Source of the DNA: Streptomyces katrae
GTDB taxonomy: Bacteria > Actinomycetota > Actinomycetes > Streptomycetales > Streptomycetaceae
NCBI RefSeq assembly: GCF_002028425.1
Contig: NZ_CP020042.1
Span: forward strand, 372,001-436,000
DNA: 64,000 nt
Reading direction: 5' to 3'
This document shows positions 51,741-60,642 of this stretch, piece by piece; positions within the stretch are counted from its first letter, which is position 1; the number at the start of each line of letters is the position of its first letter. The position numbers and the translations under genes were made by a program. The notes under the pieces are model-generated. The model searched no databases, was not told where the DNA came from, and worked only from the letters and a program-made list of their open reading frames with translations.

Positions 51741-53375
51741 GTGGGACATCCGGTCCGGTGTGCCGTACTGCGGCGGCGTGTGGGGGCCGGGTGCGCCGCG
51801 CTGCTGCTGGCGGTGTTCGGGGCGGGGGCGTCGGCCCGCGCGGCCCCCGGTCCCCCGCCGTCCCCCTCCTCGTCCGGGCCGGGAGACGCGGGGCGGCTGC
51901 CCCCGCAGATCAGGGAGATCATGGGCAAGCCCGAGTACCGGCATGCCCAGTGGGGGCTGCTGCAGACCGGGCCGGAGGGCGGGCCCGTGGTCCGCGGCAT
52001 GTTCCCGGAGCAGTTCTTCATCCCGGGGTCCACCGCGAAGCTGTTCTCCGTCTCCGGCACCTGGCGGACGCTGGGAACGGACCACCGTTTCGTGACGCCC
52101 GTCTACGCCGTCGGGCAGCGCAGCGGGGGCACGCTGACCGGGGACCTCGACCTCGTCGCGCAGGGCGACCTCACCCTGGGCGGCCGGACGCGGCCCGACG
52201 GGACGGTCGCCTACACCGACCTCGACCACACCTATGCCAACGACTTCCCCGGCGCCACCCTCACCCCGGAGAACCCCCTCGCGGGGATCGACGAACTGGC
52301 CCGGCAGGTCCGCCGGTCCGGCATCACGCGGGTGGACGGGGAGGTGGTCGTGGACAGCCGGCTGTTCGCCGCCGACCCCGTCCTCGACCCCACGCCCACC
52401 CCGCTGATCGTCAACGACAACCTCGTGGACCTGCTGACCACGCCCGGCGACCGCCCGGGTGCCGACGCCCGGCTGGACTGGCGGCCGAAGGTGGCCCCGT
52501 ACGAGGTGACGTCGGCGGTGAAGACGGTGGCGGCGGGCAAGCCCACGGCGGTCACCGTGACGGCCGACGCGACCGGTACCCGGATCCGGCTGTCCGGCAC
52601 CATCGCCGCCGGCTCCGCGCCGCTGCTGCGGACCTCGCCCGTCACGGACCCGGCCGCCTTCGGCCGGACCGCGCTCATCGAGGCGCTCGGCCGGGCCGGG
52701 GTGGAGGTCAGCGCCGCCGCGACGGGGGCCAACCCGGCCGGCCGGCTGCCGCGCGACTACGAGGGGGACCCGCGGGTGGCCGCGTACACCTCACCCCCCT
52801 ACGAGCAGTACGCCAGGCTGATCCTCAAGGTCAGCCACAACCTGGGCGCCAACCTGGGCATCTGCCTGATGGCCGTCACCGCCGGCAGTGCGCAGTGCGC
52901 GGACGGCTTCCCGGTCCTGGCCGCGTTCCTCGGCCGGGCGGGCGTCGACCGCGGACAGGTGGAACTCATGGACGGCCGCGGCGGCAACCCCGCCGACCGG
53001 GCCACCCCGCGGGCCCTGGTGCAGATGCTGGCGTACTGGCAGCGCGGCCCGGACGCCCGGCGCTTCCGGGAGGCCCTGCCCATCCTGGGCGTCGACGGCC
53101 TGCTGGCCGCGAACTGCCGCAGCTGCCCGGCGCGCGGGAAGGTGTTCGCGAAGACCGGTGCGGCCGTCGGCGGCGACGCGCTGGGCAACGGGCTGGCCGT
53201 GGGGGCCATCACGATCGCCGGGTACCTCGACCGGGGCGGCGGCCGCTTCGAGCCGTTCTACGCGGGTGTGAACGGGGCGTCGACGCCGAACACCGACCCC
53301 GCGGGCATCCTCTCCATCGGCAACGACGTCGCCCTCGTCGCCGCCGCCCTCCAGGAGACGCCCGAAGGGCCCTGA
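51741..53375 (+). CDS. PBP4-type D-Ala-D-Ala carboxypeptidase (S13)
   Basis: A 544-aa exported penicillin-binding protein of peptidase family S13 (DacB/PBP4), which trims or cuts peptidoglycan stem peptides. A signal peptide covers about residues 1-37. The active-site motifs are the SxxK serine in IPGSTAKLF near residue 98, SxN in LKVSHNLGANL near 366, and KTG in VFAKTGAAVGG near 472. The usual large insert between SxxK and SxN is present (about 110-330). The GTG at 51741 is the start. Expressed alone. Confidence 0.92.
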   Translation: MGHPVRCAVLRRRVGAGCAALLLAVFGAGASARAAPGPPPSPSSSGPGDAGRLPPQIREIMGKPEYRHAQWGLLQTGPEGGPVVRGMFPEQFFIPGSTAKLFSVSGTWRTLGTDHRFVTPVYAVGQRSGGTLTGDLDLVAQGDLTLGGRTRPDGTVAYTDLDHTYANDFPGATLTPENPLAGIDELARQVRRSGITRVDGEVVVDSRLFAADPVLDPTPTPLIVNDNLVDLLTTPGDRPGADARLDWRPKVAPYEVTSAVKTVAAGKPTAVTVTADATGTRIRLSGTIAAGSAPLLRTSPVTDPAAFGRTALIEALGRAGVEVSAAATGANPAGRLPRDYEGDPRVAAYTSPPYEQYARLILKVSHNLGANLGICLMAVTAGSAQCADGFPVLAAFLGRAGVDRGQVELMDGRGGNPADRATPRALVQMLAYWQRGPDARRFREALPILGVDGLLAANCRSCPARGKVFAKTGAAVGGDALGNGLAVGAITIAGYLDRGGGRFEPFYAGVNGASTPNTDPAGILSIGNDVALVAAALQETPEGP

Positions 53376-53422
53376 GCCGGGCTCCGCGCCGGTCGTGCGG
53401 GCCCCGGCCGCGGTCGTGCCGG

Positions 53423-53914
53423 TCAGGCGGTCACCTTGGCGACGAACGCGGCGAGGTTCGCCACGGTACGTTCGATCTTCTCCTCCAGCGTGAGCGTCTC
53501 GGGGAGCCGTGCGCCCGGGCCGGCCTCCTTCATGCCGCGCACGTACAGCGAACAGGCGAGGTCGTCGCACATGTAGACGCCGACCGAGTTGCCCTGCTGC
53601 CCGGCCTTGCCGGCCTTCGCGGCGACCATCAGGGAGACGCCGCCGTCGTGGGCGGTCAGGCAGATCCTGCACATGCTGCGCCGCCCCTGCCCGGCGCCCG
53701 CCGCGGGGCGGCGCAGGGCGAGGGCGCCGAGCCGGCCTCCGGCCTCGGTCACCAGGTAGGCGCGCCCGGGCGACTGGGGGTCGCGCCAGCCGAGGTAGTC
53801 CAGGTCCTCCCAGGGGCGGTCGGCCAGGTCGCGGGGGACGGTCAGCCGCTTGGCCTCGCCCTTGGTGCAGTTGACGAAGGCGGCGCGGATCTCTTGCTCG
53901 GTCAGTGGCTTCAT
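53423..53914 (-). CDS. FBP-domain zinc finger protein
   Basis: A 163-aa protein of the FBP (fibronectin-binding protein homologue) family with the treble-clef zinc finger cysteines MCRICLTAHDGG and YMCDDLACSLYVRG. The N terminus LTEQEIRAAFVNCTKGEAKR and the central DYLGWRDPQSPGRAYLV are family landmarks. Related to elongation factor G-binding proteins, which rescue ribosomes or confer resistance to some drugs. Divergent from a TetR gene across a palindromic operator, so it is probably its target. Confidence 0.85.
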   Translation of the reverse strand: MKPLTEQEIRAAFVNCTKGEAKRLTVPRDLADRPWEDLDYLGWRDPQSPGRAYLVTEAGGRLGALALRRPAAGAGQGRRSMCRICLTAHDGGVSLMVAAKAGKAGQQGNSVGVYMCDDLACSLYVRGMKEAGPGARLPETLTLEEKIERTVANLAAFVAKVTA

Positions 53915-53928
53915 GAGGAGCACGCTAA

Positions 53929-53951
53929 TTTGCCTAAAAGCTTTAGGCAAA
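53929..53951. promoter_or_regulatory. TetR-type operator, 10-bp arms
   Basis: TTTGCCTAAA and TTTAGGCAAA separated by AGC form a perfect dyad 14 bases upstream of the FBP start and 75 bases upstream of the TetR start, in an AT-rich patch of otherwise GC-rich DNA. Confidence 0.8.
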
Positions 53952-54026
53952 CGCATAATCACCATAGGTAGATGGTGAGGACAGTCGGCGGGCGGCCACC
54001 GGCCGCGGGAGCTGTGAGGGACGGGC

Positions 54027-54596
54027 ATGGGACGCATCGGGTTGACCACGGACCGCCTGGTGCGGGCCGGGGCGGAGCTGGCCGACGAGGCCGGCTTCGA
54101 GCAGGTGACCGCCTCGGCGCTCGCCCGGCGGTTCGGCGTCAAGACCGCCAGCCTGTACTCGCACGTACGCAACTCCCGCGACCTGAAGGCGAGGATCGCC
54201 CTGCTCGCCCTGGCGGAACTCGCCGAGCGCGGCGCCTCGGCCCTGGCCGGACGCGCGGGCAAGGACGCCCTGACCGCCCTGGCGGACGTCTACCGCGACT
54301 ACGCCCGCGAGCACCCCGGCCGCTACGACGCGTCCCGGTTCCGGCTCACCCCCGAGGAGGCCGCCGCGAGCGCCGGCCGGCGCCACTCGGAGATGATGCG
54401 GGCGGTCCTGCGGGGCTACGACCTGGCGGGCCCGGACCAGACGCACGCCGTCCGCCTGCTGGGCAGCGTCTTCCACGGCTACGTCAGCCTGGAGCTGGCC
54501 GGCAGCTTCAGCCACAGCACCCCCGACTCCCAGGAGAGCTGGTCATGGACCCTCGACGCCCTCGACACCCTGCTGCGCACCCGGGCGGCGAGGTGA
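54027..54596 (+). CDS. TetR family repressor
   Basis: A 189-aa TetR/AcrR regulator. The helix-turn-helix at about residues 28-48 reads TASALARRFGVKTASLYSHV. A WHG-type C-terminal ligand domain follows (RLLGSVFHGYVSLELAGSF). It is divergent from the FBP gene and overlaps the downstream GDSL gene by 4 bases (GTGA), so it controls both through the palindrome at 53929-53951. Confidence 0.92.
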   Translation: MGRIGLTTDRLVRAGAELADEAGFEQVTASALARRFGVKTASLYSHVRNSRDLKARIALLALAELAERGASALAGRAGKDALTALADVYRDYAREHPGRYDASRFRLTPEEAAASAGRRHSEMMRAVLRGYDLAGPDQTHAVRLLGSVFHGYVSLELAGSFSHSTPDSQESWSWTLDALDTLLRTRAAR

Positions 54597-55801
54597 CGTC
54601 CCGCGCCGCCGGGCCCCTGACCACCACGCCCGTCACCGCGGAGCTCCTGCGCGGGGCCCTCGACACCGAGCACACCGGACGCGGCCTGCTGCCCCACCGG
54701 CTGCCGGCCCGGGCCCGGGCCCAGAACACCGACGGGCAGCTGGCCATGGCCGAGTCCCAGCCCTCCGGCGTACGGCTGGCCCTGCGCACCGCGGCGACCG
54801 TCGTCGAGCTGGACGTCCTGCCCGTCAAACGGGTCTACGCGGGCGCCCCGCCCCGTCCCGACGGGGTCTACGAGCTCCTCGTCGACGGCCGTCCGGCCGG
54901 GCGGGCGACCGCGGCGGGCGGCGACACCCTCACCATCGACCCCGCGACGGGCGGCGTCGAGCACCTCAGCGGCCCGGCCGCCACGCTGCGCTTCGCGGGC
55001 CTGCCCGGGCGGATGAAGGACGTGGAGATCTGGCTGCCGCACGACGAGACGACCGAGCTCGTCGCCCTGCGCACCGACGCCCCCGTCACCCCCGCGCCGG
55101 ACCGCGGCCGCAGGGTGTGGGCGCACCACGGCAGTTCGATCAGCCAGGGTTCCGGCGCCGCGGCCCCCACCGGCACCTGGCCGGCGCTCGCGGCCGCCCT
55201 CGGCGGGGTGGAGCTGGTCAACCTGGGCCTGGGCGGCAGCGCACTGCTCGACCCGTTCACGGCGCGCGCCCTGCGCGACGCCCCGGCCGACCTGATCAGC
55301 GTCAAGCTGGGCATCAACCTGGTCAACACCGACCTGATGCGGCTGCGCGCCTTCACCCCCGCGGTCCACGGCTTCCTCGACACCGTCCGCGAGGGCCACC
55401 CGGACACTCCGCTGCTGGTCGTCTCGCCGCTGCTGTGCCCCATCCACGAGGACACCTCGGGGCCGACGGCTTTCGACACCGCCGCGCTCAGTACGGGCAA
55501 GCTGCGCTTCCGGGCGACGGGTGACCCCGCCGAGCGCGCCGCCGGGAAGCTGACGCTCACCGTCATCCGCGAGGAACTGGCGCGGATCGTGCGGCAGCGG
55601 GCGGACGAGGACCCGCACCTGTACCACCTCGACGGCCGCGAGCTCTACTGCGAAGCCGACGCCGCCGGACTGCCGCTGCCCGACGCCCTGCACCCGGACG
55701 CGGCCACCCACCGGCGGATCGGCGAGCGCTTCGCCGCACTGGCCTTCGGCGAGGGCGGCTTCTTCGGCCCGGTGCCGGGCGGTCAGCGCCGGCAGGTGTA
55801 G
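54593..55801 (+). CDS. GDSL/SGNH hydrolase
   Basis: A 402-aa SGNH hydrolase. The N-terminal 150 residues form a beta-rich accessory domain. Block I is WAHHGSSISQG near residue 180, block II NLGLGGSALLD near 210, block III LGINLVNTD near 240, and block V DALHPDAATHRRI near 364 with the catalytic Asp and His. No signal peptide, so probably cytoplasmic. Co-transcribed with the TetR gene. Its 3' end overlaps the convergent gene by 19 bases. Confidence 0.9.
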   Translation: MTSRAAGPLTTTPVTAELLRGALDTEHTGRGLLPHRLPARARAQNTDGQLAMAESQPSGVRLALRTAATVVELDVLPVKRVYAGAPPRPDGVYELLVDGRPAGRATAAGGDTLTIDPATGGVEHLSGPAATLRFAGLPGRMKDVEIWLPHDETTELVALRTDAPVTPAPDRGRRVWAHHGSSISQGSGAAAPTGTWPALAAALGGVELVNLGLGGSALLDPFTARALRDAPADLISVKLGINLVNTDLMRLRAFTPAVHGFLDTVREGHPDTPLLVVSPLLCPIHEDTSGPTAFDTAALSTGKLRFRATGDPAERAAGKLTLTVIREELARIVRQRADEDPHLYHLDGRELYCEADAAGLPLPDALHPDAATHRRIGERFAALAFGEGGFFGPVPGGQRRQV

Positions 55802-56361
55802 TGGGTCAGCCGGGAGCGGGCCTCCTTCTCGGATATGCCGAGGGCGGTGGCGATCGACTCCCACGACAGGTCGTCGGCCTCGGCGATGTAGGCGGCGTCG
55901 CGGGCCACGCTCCTGGTGATGCGCTCCAGTGCGGCCACGGCCTTGAGGGCGGCCACCGGGGCCTGTCCGGCCAGGTTGTTGAGCTGGTCCTCGACGCGGT
56001 CGAGGAGGTCGGCCAGCTCGGCGGGCAGCGGCACGGTGCGGGCCTCGACCTCGTCGAGGTGGCGTTCCCAGTCGTCGCGGGGCCCTTCGATCACCTGCTC
56101 GTAGAGGCCGGAGGGGTCCTGGGGCCGAGGGTCGACCGGATAGTGCGCGGCGCCGCGCCAGCCGCAGGCGCAGGCGGCGCGGGCGGCGGCGGCCCGGGGC
56201 CGGTCCAGGATGCCGGTGTAGGCCCACCACTCCCGCGTCTGGCGGAGGTCGCGGCCGCCGCCCGGGTCCAGGGAGACCGGGCCCGGTTCGGTGCCGTCCG
56301 CCAGGAGCGCACCGGCCCAGCCTTCGTGCGAGGCCCCGAACTCCTCCGCCGTCCACCCCAT
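55783..56361 (-). CDS. Hypothetical protein with C-terminal HTH
   Basis: A 192-aa soluble protein. The first part has WWAYTGILDRP and a Cys-rich ACACGWRGAAHYP; the middle is helical and acidic (DEVEARTVPLPAELADLLDR); the end has a short helix-turn-helix-like segment (LSWESIATALGISEKEARSR). Possibly a small DNA-binding regulator. The ATG at 56361 follows GGGGAG. Its last 19 bases overlap the 3' end of the GDSL gene. Confidence 0.65.
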   Translation of the reverse strand: MGWTAEEFGASHEGWAGALLADGTEPGPVSLDPGGGRDLRQTREWWAYTGILDRPRAAAARAACACGWRGAAHYPVDPRPQDPSGLYEQVIEGPRDDWERHLDEVEARTVPLPAELADLLDRVEDQLNNLAGQAPVAALKAVAALERITRSVARDAAYIAEADDLSWESIATALGISEKEARSRLTHYTCRR

Positions 56362-56517
56362 GCCCACTCCCCGTCAGCCGTCCCGCGCGGCCGCGCCGCC
56401 GGGGGCGGCGGCCGCGTGCTCTCGCCCCACCCTGCCCATGTCCGGGAGGGGCCAAGCGGCGTCCGCCGGCCGGTTCGCGGCGCGCGGGGCGCGCGCGCCG
56501 CGAACCGTGCGCCCCGG

Positions 56518-57660
56518 TCAGCGGGTGCGCGGCACGTGCTGGGTGACGCAGTGGACCCCGCCGCCGCCCCAGGCGAGGATCCGGGCGGGGGTGCCGAGGA
56601 CCTCCCGGCCGGGGAAGAGGGGGCGGAGCCGGTCGAGGGCCGCGGTGTCGGCCGCCGCCTCCCCGGAGAGGGGGACGATCACCTGGGTGGCGGTCAGGTA
56701 GTAGTTGGTGTAGCTGAAGGTCTCGACCAGCAGGCCGTTCTGGCGGAAGTGCGGCTGCTGTTCCATCTCCACCAGGTCGAAGGGGCGTCCGCAGGCGTCG
56801 GTGGCGGCTTGCAGGACCGCCTTGTTGGCGGCCATCCGGGCGTGGTTGGGGCTGGCGGTGTCGGGCTGGGTGTGCAGGAGGATCCGGGCGGGGCCGAGGT
56901 AGGCGGCGACGAGGTCGACGTGCCCGTTGGTGATGGTGTCGTTGGCCAGCCCGTAAGGGAGCCAGATGAGCTTGGTGGCCCCGTAGGCGGCGAGCAGGGT
57001 GGCCTCGATCTGCGCCCGGGTCATCGTGGGGTTGCGGTTGGGGTTGAGCAGGCACTCCTCCGTGGTGACGAGCGTGCCCTGGCCGTCGGTGATGACGGAG
57101 CCGCCTTCCAGGACCATCGGGACGTCGCGGCGCTCCACGCCGAGCTGTGCGCAGACGCCGACGGGCAGGAGGTCGTCCTTGTCGTACGGGTACTTGCCGC
57201 CCCAGCCGTTGAAGGCGAAGTCGAGTCCGATCCGGCGGGACTTGGCGGCGTTGAGGGCGAAGATGGGGCCGGTGTCGCGCGTCCAGCAGTCGTTGACGGG
57301 GTATTCGACGACGGTGACGGTGGGGCCGCACTGGGCGCGGGCCTCGTCGGTGTGCCCCGGTCCGGCGAACATCAGGACCGGCTCGGTGCGGGCGATGGCA
57401 CGGGCGATGCCGGCGATCTCGGCCTGGACGTCGGGCAGCAGGGAGCCCCAGCCGTCGGTGCGGTCCCAGGGCCAGGACATGACGCAGCAGGAGTGGTCCT
57501 CCCATTCGGCGGGCGCCGTGTACTTCTCCGCCGAGGCGGTGGACGTGTCGGCGGTCGCGGCCGTGCCGGCGGCCAGGGCGCGGCCGCCGAGCAGGGTGGC
57601 GGCGGTGGCGGTGAGCGCGGCGGCTCCGAAGCCTCTCCGGGACATCGACGGCAAGTTCAT
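56518..57660 (-). CDS. Tat-exported agmatine deiminase (PAD family)
   Basis: A 380-aa peptidyl-arginine/agmatine deiminase. A twin-arginine signal (SRRGFGAAALTATAATLLGG) leads the mature enzyme. Catalytic and substrate residues are visible in NDCWTRDTGPIF near residue 125, TNGHVDLVAAYL near 244, and the nucleophile Cys in GGGGVHCVTQH at the end. It should convert agmatine (or arginine residues) to the citrulline-type product plus ammonia, but outside the membrane, which is unusual. The ATG at 57660 has AGGAGGTATGTC. The next gene upstream on the same strand is an APC permease. Confidence 0.92.
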   Translation of the reverse strand: MNLPSMSRRGFGAAALTATAATLLGGRALAAGTAATADTSTASAEKYTAPAEWEDHSCCVMSWPWDRTDGWGSLLPDVQAEIAGIARAIARTEPVLMFAGPGHTDEARAQCGPTVTVVEYPVNDCWTRDTGPIFALNAAKSRRIGLDFAFNGWGGKYPYDKDDLLPVGVCAQLGVERRDVPMVLEGGSVITDGQGTLVTTEECLLNPNRNPTMTRAQIEATLLAAYGATKLIWLPYGLANDTITNGHVDLVAAYLGPARILLHTQPDTASPNHARMAANKAVLQAATDACGRPFDLVEMEQQPHFRQNGLLVETFSYTNYYLTATQVIVPLSGEAAADTAALDRLRPLFPGREVLGTPARILAWGGGGVHCVTQHVPRTR

Positions 57661-57746
57661 GACATACCTCCTGAGGGGTGGGCGGGGTGGTGCGGCGAAC
57701 GGTCCGGGGGCCGGCGCGGTGAGCCGGGCGGCCCCCGGAGGGGTGG

Positions 57747-59312
57747 TCAGGAGAGCCCGGCCGCCGGTTCGGCGGAGCGGTCCGCGTCCGGGCGCGCCGG
57801 CTGCGGCTCCAGGGTCCGGAGCTTTTCCTGGGGGCGGCGGACCAGCAGGTAGAGCAGGCCGGCCGTGATGACCACGCCGGTGCCCAGCAGACCGGCCCAG
57901 ATCTGGTACCACGGGGCGCCGGGCGGGGCCAGGACGGCCCGGGGCCAGCAGACGTTGGCCACCTCGAAGGCCGTCCAGAGCACCGCGAGCACGTTCAGGA
58001 AGGTGCCCTTGCGGCCGAGCCGGATGTGCCCGGACGGCACCCATGTACCGCGCAGCCGGGCGATGAGCGCGGCCAGCGAGACCAGGAAGAACGGCAGGAA
58101 GGTGGCGGCCGTGCCGAAGGCGATCAGACTGCCGATGGCGGTGGCGTTCAGGCCCAGCAGCAGGGCGGAGCAGCTGACGGCGGTGGAGGCCACCAGGCCG
58201 CCGATGGGCGCCTGGCGCCGGTTGACCCGGCGGACCTGGCGGGAGAAGGGGAAGACGCCGTCGCGGGCGAGGGAGTAGACGCCGCGGGCCGCTCCGCCCT
58301 GGGAGGCCATGGCGCAGGCGAGGAAGCCGACGAGCACGACGAAGACGAAGGGCTTGTCGGACCAGGAGCCGAAGGAGGTGACCACGGCGGTGGTCACCGG
58401 GTCGAGGTCCTGCCCGGCCACCACGGCCGCCGGGTCGGGGTGGGCCAGGGCCACCGCCATGGCGTTGAGGATCACCACGGTGCCGACGCTCAGCAGGGCC
58501 CACCACATGGCGCGCGGCACCTGCCGCCCGGCGTCCTTGGTCTCCTCGGCCGTCGAGACGCAGGCGTCGAAGCCGATGAAGCCCCAGCCCGCGACCGCGA
58601 GGACGGCGAGGAAGGCCATGACCGTGGAGCCGCCCGACAGCTGCTCGGCGCCGAGCGTCTCGGTGAAGAGGGAGAAGCCGTGCTTGCGGAAGAACAGCAG
58701 CAGGCTGAAGCCGACCAGCACCGAGGCCACGGCCTCGGCGGCGATGCCCAGCGAGACGAAGAGGCTGAGGATCCTGATGCCGAAGGCGTTGACCAGCATG
58801 CAGCCCAGCAGGATGGCGGCGGCCACCGCGACCATCGCCGCGGGCGTCGGCGCGATCCCGGCCAGGGCGAAGACCCAGGGCGCCGCCAGGTAGGCGACGG
58901 TGGTGTTGCCGAACATGACGGCGAACTGCCACACCCAGCCGCTCATCCAGCCGAACGAGGGCCCCAGCAGCCGGCGCCCCCACTGGTAGGGGCCCCCGGC
59001 GAGTGGCCACTGGGAGGCCAGCTCGGAGTAGACGTTGACGACCAGGCACTGGCCGAGCAGGACGACGGGCAGTGCCCACACCCAGGCCGGTCCGGCGATG
59101 GTCGTGCCGACCATGGAGACGGCGTAGAGGGCGACCACGGGCGAGACCACGGCGAAGCCCATGGCGATGTTCCCCAGGACGCCGAGGCTGCGGCGCAGCT
59201 CCTGCTCGTAGCCGAGGGCGCTCAGCCGGGCGGCGTCGCCGTCCTGCGGGGTGGCGGTGGCGTCCTGCGGGGTGGCGGTGGCGGGTCTGCCGCCGGTGGA
59301 GGGTTCGGGCAC
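57747..59312 (-). CDS. APC family amino acid permease
   Basis: A 521-aa amino acid/polyamine permease with about 12 helices and family segments such as GNIAMGFAVVSPVVALYAVS, NVYSELASQWPLAGGPYQWG and ETKDAGRQVPRAM. It resembles GABA/choline permease-like members of the APC superfamily. The start GTG 59312 follows GAGGTGTCAC. The N terminus contains a tandem ATATPQD repeat. Located upstream of the deiminase, it may import agmatine, putrescine or another amine. Confidence 0.9.
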   Translation of the reverse strand: MPEPSTGGRPATATPQDATATPQDGDAARLSALGYEQELRRSLGVLGNIAMGFAVVSPVVALYAVSMVGTTIAGPAWVWALPVVLLGQCLVVNVYSELASQWPLAGGPYQWGRRLLGPSFGWMSGWVWQFAVMFGNTTVAYLAAPWVFALAGIAPTPAAMVAVAAAILLGCMLVNAFGIRILSLFVSLGIAAEAVASVLVGFSLLLFFRKHGFSLFTETLGAEQLSGGSTVMAFLAVLAVAGWGFIGFDACVSTAEETKDAGRQVPRAMWWALLSVGTVVILNAMAVALAHPDPAAVVAGQDLDPVTTAVVTSFGSWSDKPFVFVVLVGFLACAMASQGGAARGVYSLARDGVFPFSRQVRRVNRRQAPIGGLVASTAVSCSALLLGLNATAIGSLIAFGTAATFLPFFLVSLAALIARLRGTWVPSGHIRLGRKGTFLNVLAVLWTAFEVANVCWPRAVLAPPGAPWYQIWAGLLGTGVVITAGLLYLLVRRPQEKLRTLEPQPARPDADRSAEPAAGLS

Positions 59313-59375
59313 GTGACACCTCGGAGGGCAGGGGGAGCCGTCCGGCAACGGCCGGGAGCGCTCCCCGAACTAAAT

Positions 59376-59388
59376 CTAACCTTGTTAG
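59376..59388. promoter_or_regulatory. Operator-like dyad before APC and TetR genes
   Basis: CTAAC and GTTAG flank CTT in an AT-rich stretch (TAAATCTAACCTTGTTAGGT). It lies 64 bases before the permease start and 93 bases before the TetR start, between the divergent genes. Confidence 0.55.
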
Positions 59389-59480
59389 GTAACGGGGTTG
59401 CGGGGACGTTAACGCGCCCTCGGCCTCTTGGGAAGACCTGCCGACGGGTAACCTGGCGCCGGAAGAGGGGGAGTGCCGCC

Positions 59481-60119
59481 GTGGGCCGACCGAGCCAGCC
59501 GCTGCTGAGCCGCGCGATCATCGCGCGCGCCGCACTGGAACTGCTCAACGAGGAGGGCCCGGACGCCCTGAAGATGCGCTCGCTGGCCGACCGGCTGGGG
59601 GTGCGGGGCGCTTCGCTCTACCACCACGTCGCGTCGAAGGAGGACCTGCTCGACGCGGCGTCGGAGCTGCTCAACGAGGAGATCGACCTCGGCCCGCTCC
59701 AGGACCCGCAGTGGCGCCGGGGCATCGCCGAGTACGCCCGCGGGTACCGCCGGGTGTACCTCCGGAACCCCCACATGATCGCGCTGGTGGCGCGCCGCCG
59801 GGTCGAGGCCGACCGGGCCCTCCTCAGCTACGACGCGCTGCTGACCGCCCTGGTCCGGGCGGGCTGCACGCCGGACGGAGCGGCCGAGGCGGCGGCGGCC
59901 CTGGACTACCTGGTCCTCGGCTCCGCCCTGGAGACCTTCACGGCGGGCTTCACCCGCTCCCCGGCCGACTACCGGCCCGGGTACCCGGCCCTCGCCGACT
60001 CCCTCGAAGCGACCCGCTCCCGCCCCGGCGGCCTGGCCGGCCTGGACGACCGCGGCTTCGAACTGGGCCTGCGCCTCGTCCTGGACGGCCTGGCCGCCCA
60101 GCTGGCGGACGAGGGCTGA
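59481..60119 (+). CDS. TetR family repressor (tetracycline type)
   Basis: A 212-aa TetR regulator. The helix-turn-helix (KMRSLADRLGVRGASLYHHV) is near residues 34-53, followed by a TetR_C-like ligand domain with AALDYLVLGSALETFTAGFT. The GTG at 59481 follows GGAAGAGGGGG. A plausible promoter is TTGGGA (59428-59433), 15 bases, TAACCT (59449-59454). It is divergent from the permease/deiminase pair and probably represses it. Confidence 0.92.
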   Translation: MGRPSQPLLSRAIIARAALELLNEEGPDALKMRSLADRLGVRGASLYHHVASKEDLLDAASELLNEEIDLGPLQDPQWRRGIAEYARGYRRVYLRNPHMIALVARRRVEADRALLSYDALLTALVRAGCTPDGAAEAAAALDYLVLGSALETFTAGFTRSPADYRPGYPALADSLEATRSRPGGLAGLDDRGFELGLRLVLDGLAAQLADEG

Positions 60120-60168
60120 CGGGGCGACACCCGCGGGGCTGCGGGCTTCGGGCTTCGCTACGTGGGCC

Positions 60169-60522
60169 CTAGACGGGCCGGACCGTACGGGGGCCCGCGC
60201 AGGCGACGCCGTACGCGGCGACCCGCTCGCGCAGCGCGCGGTCCGCGGTGACGACCGTGCAGGGCCGGCCGGCGTGGGCCGCGGCGAGCTCCACGATGAG
60301 GTCGTCCCCGCTGCCGGACGCGGACTCGACGCGCACCCCCGGCACGGACTCGACCCCCCGGGCGGCTCCCTCGACGACGAGGATGACCTCCTCACCGGCG
60401 TCCCGCACCGCGAGCCGGTCACGCAGCCGCTCGGCGGCCGCCTTGCGGTCGCGCCACCACCCGTCGGGCACGGAGCCGACGACGTTCGCGGCGTCGACGA
60501 TCAGCACCGGACGGGTGCTCAC
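60169..60522 (-). CDS. NYN/PIN-like nuclease-type protein
   Basis: A 117-aa protein with a PIN-like fold: VLIVDAANVVGS at the start (a conserved acidic ligand), RDRKAAAERLRDRLAVRDA, then DDLIVELAAAHAGRPCTVVT and ADRALRERV with further acidic residues. This matches small NYN-type putative RNases or NTP pyrophosphohydrolases. The GTG at 60522 is chosen over the longer frame because GGGAGG precedes it by 5 bases. Convergent with the TetR gene. Confidence 0.8.
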   Translation of the reverse strand: MSTRPVLIVDAANVVGSVPDGWWRDRKAAAERLRDRLAVRDAGEEVILVVEGAARGVESVPGVRVESASGSGDDLIVELAAAHAGRPCTVVTADRALRERVAAYGVACAGPRTVRPV

Positions 60523-60642
60523 GACGCCTCCCGGCGGCACCGGACGCGGCGTGGCGCGGTCCACATCTCTTGCTCGGTCACGGTCGGCGATTCTGCCACG
60601 CCACCGTCCCGGAGGCGCCCGCCGGGGGCTGGGGGCCGGGGG

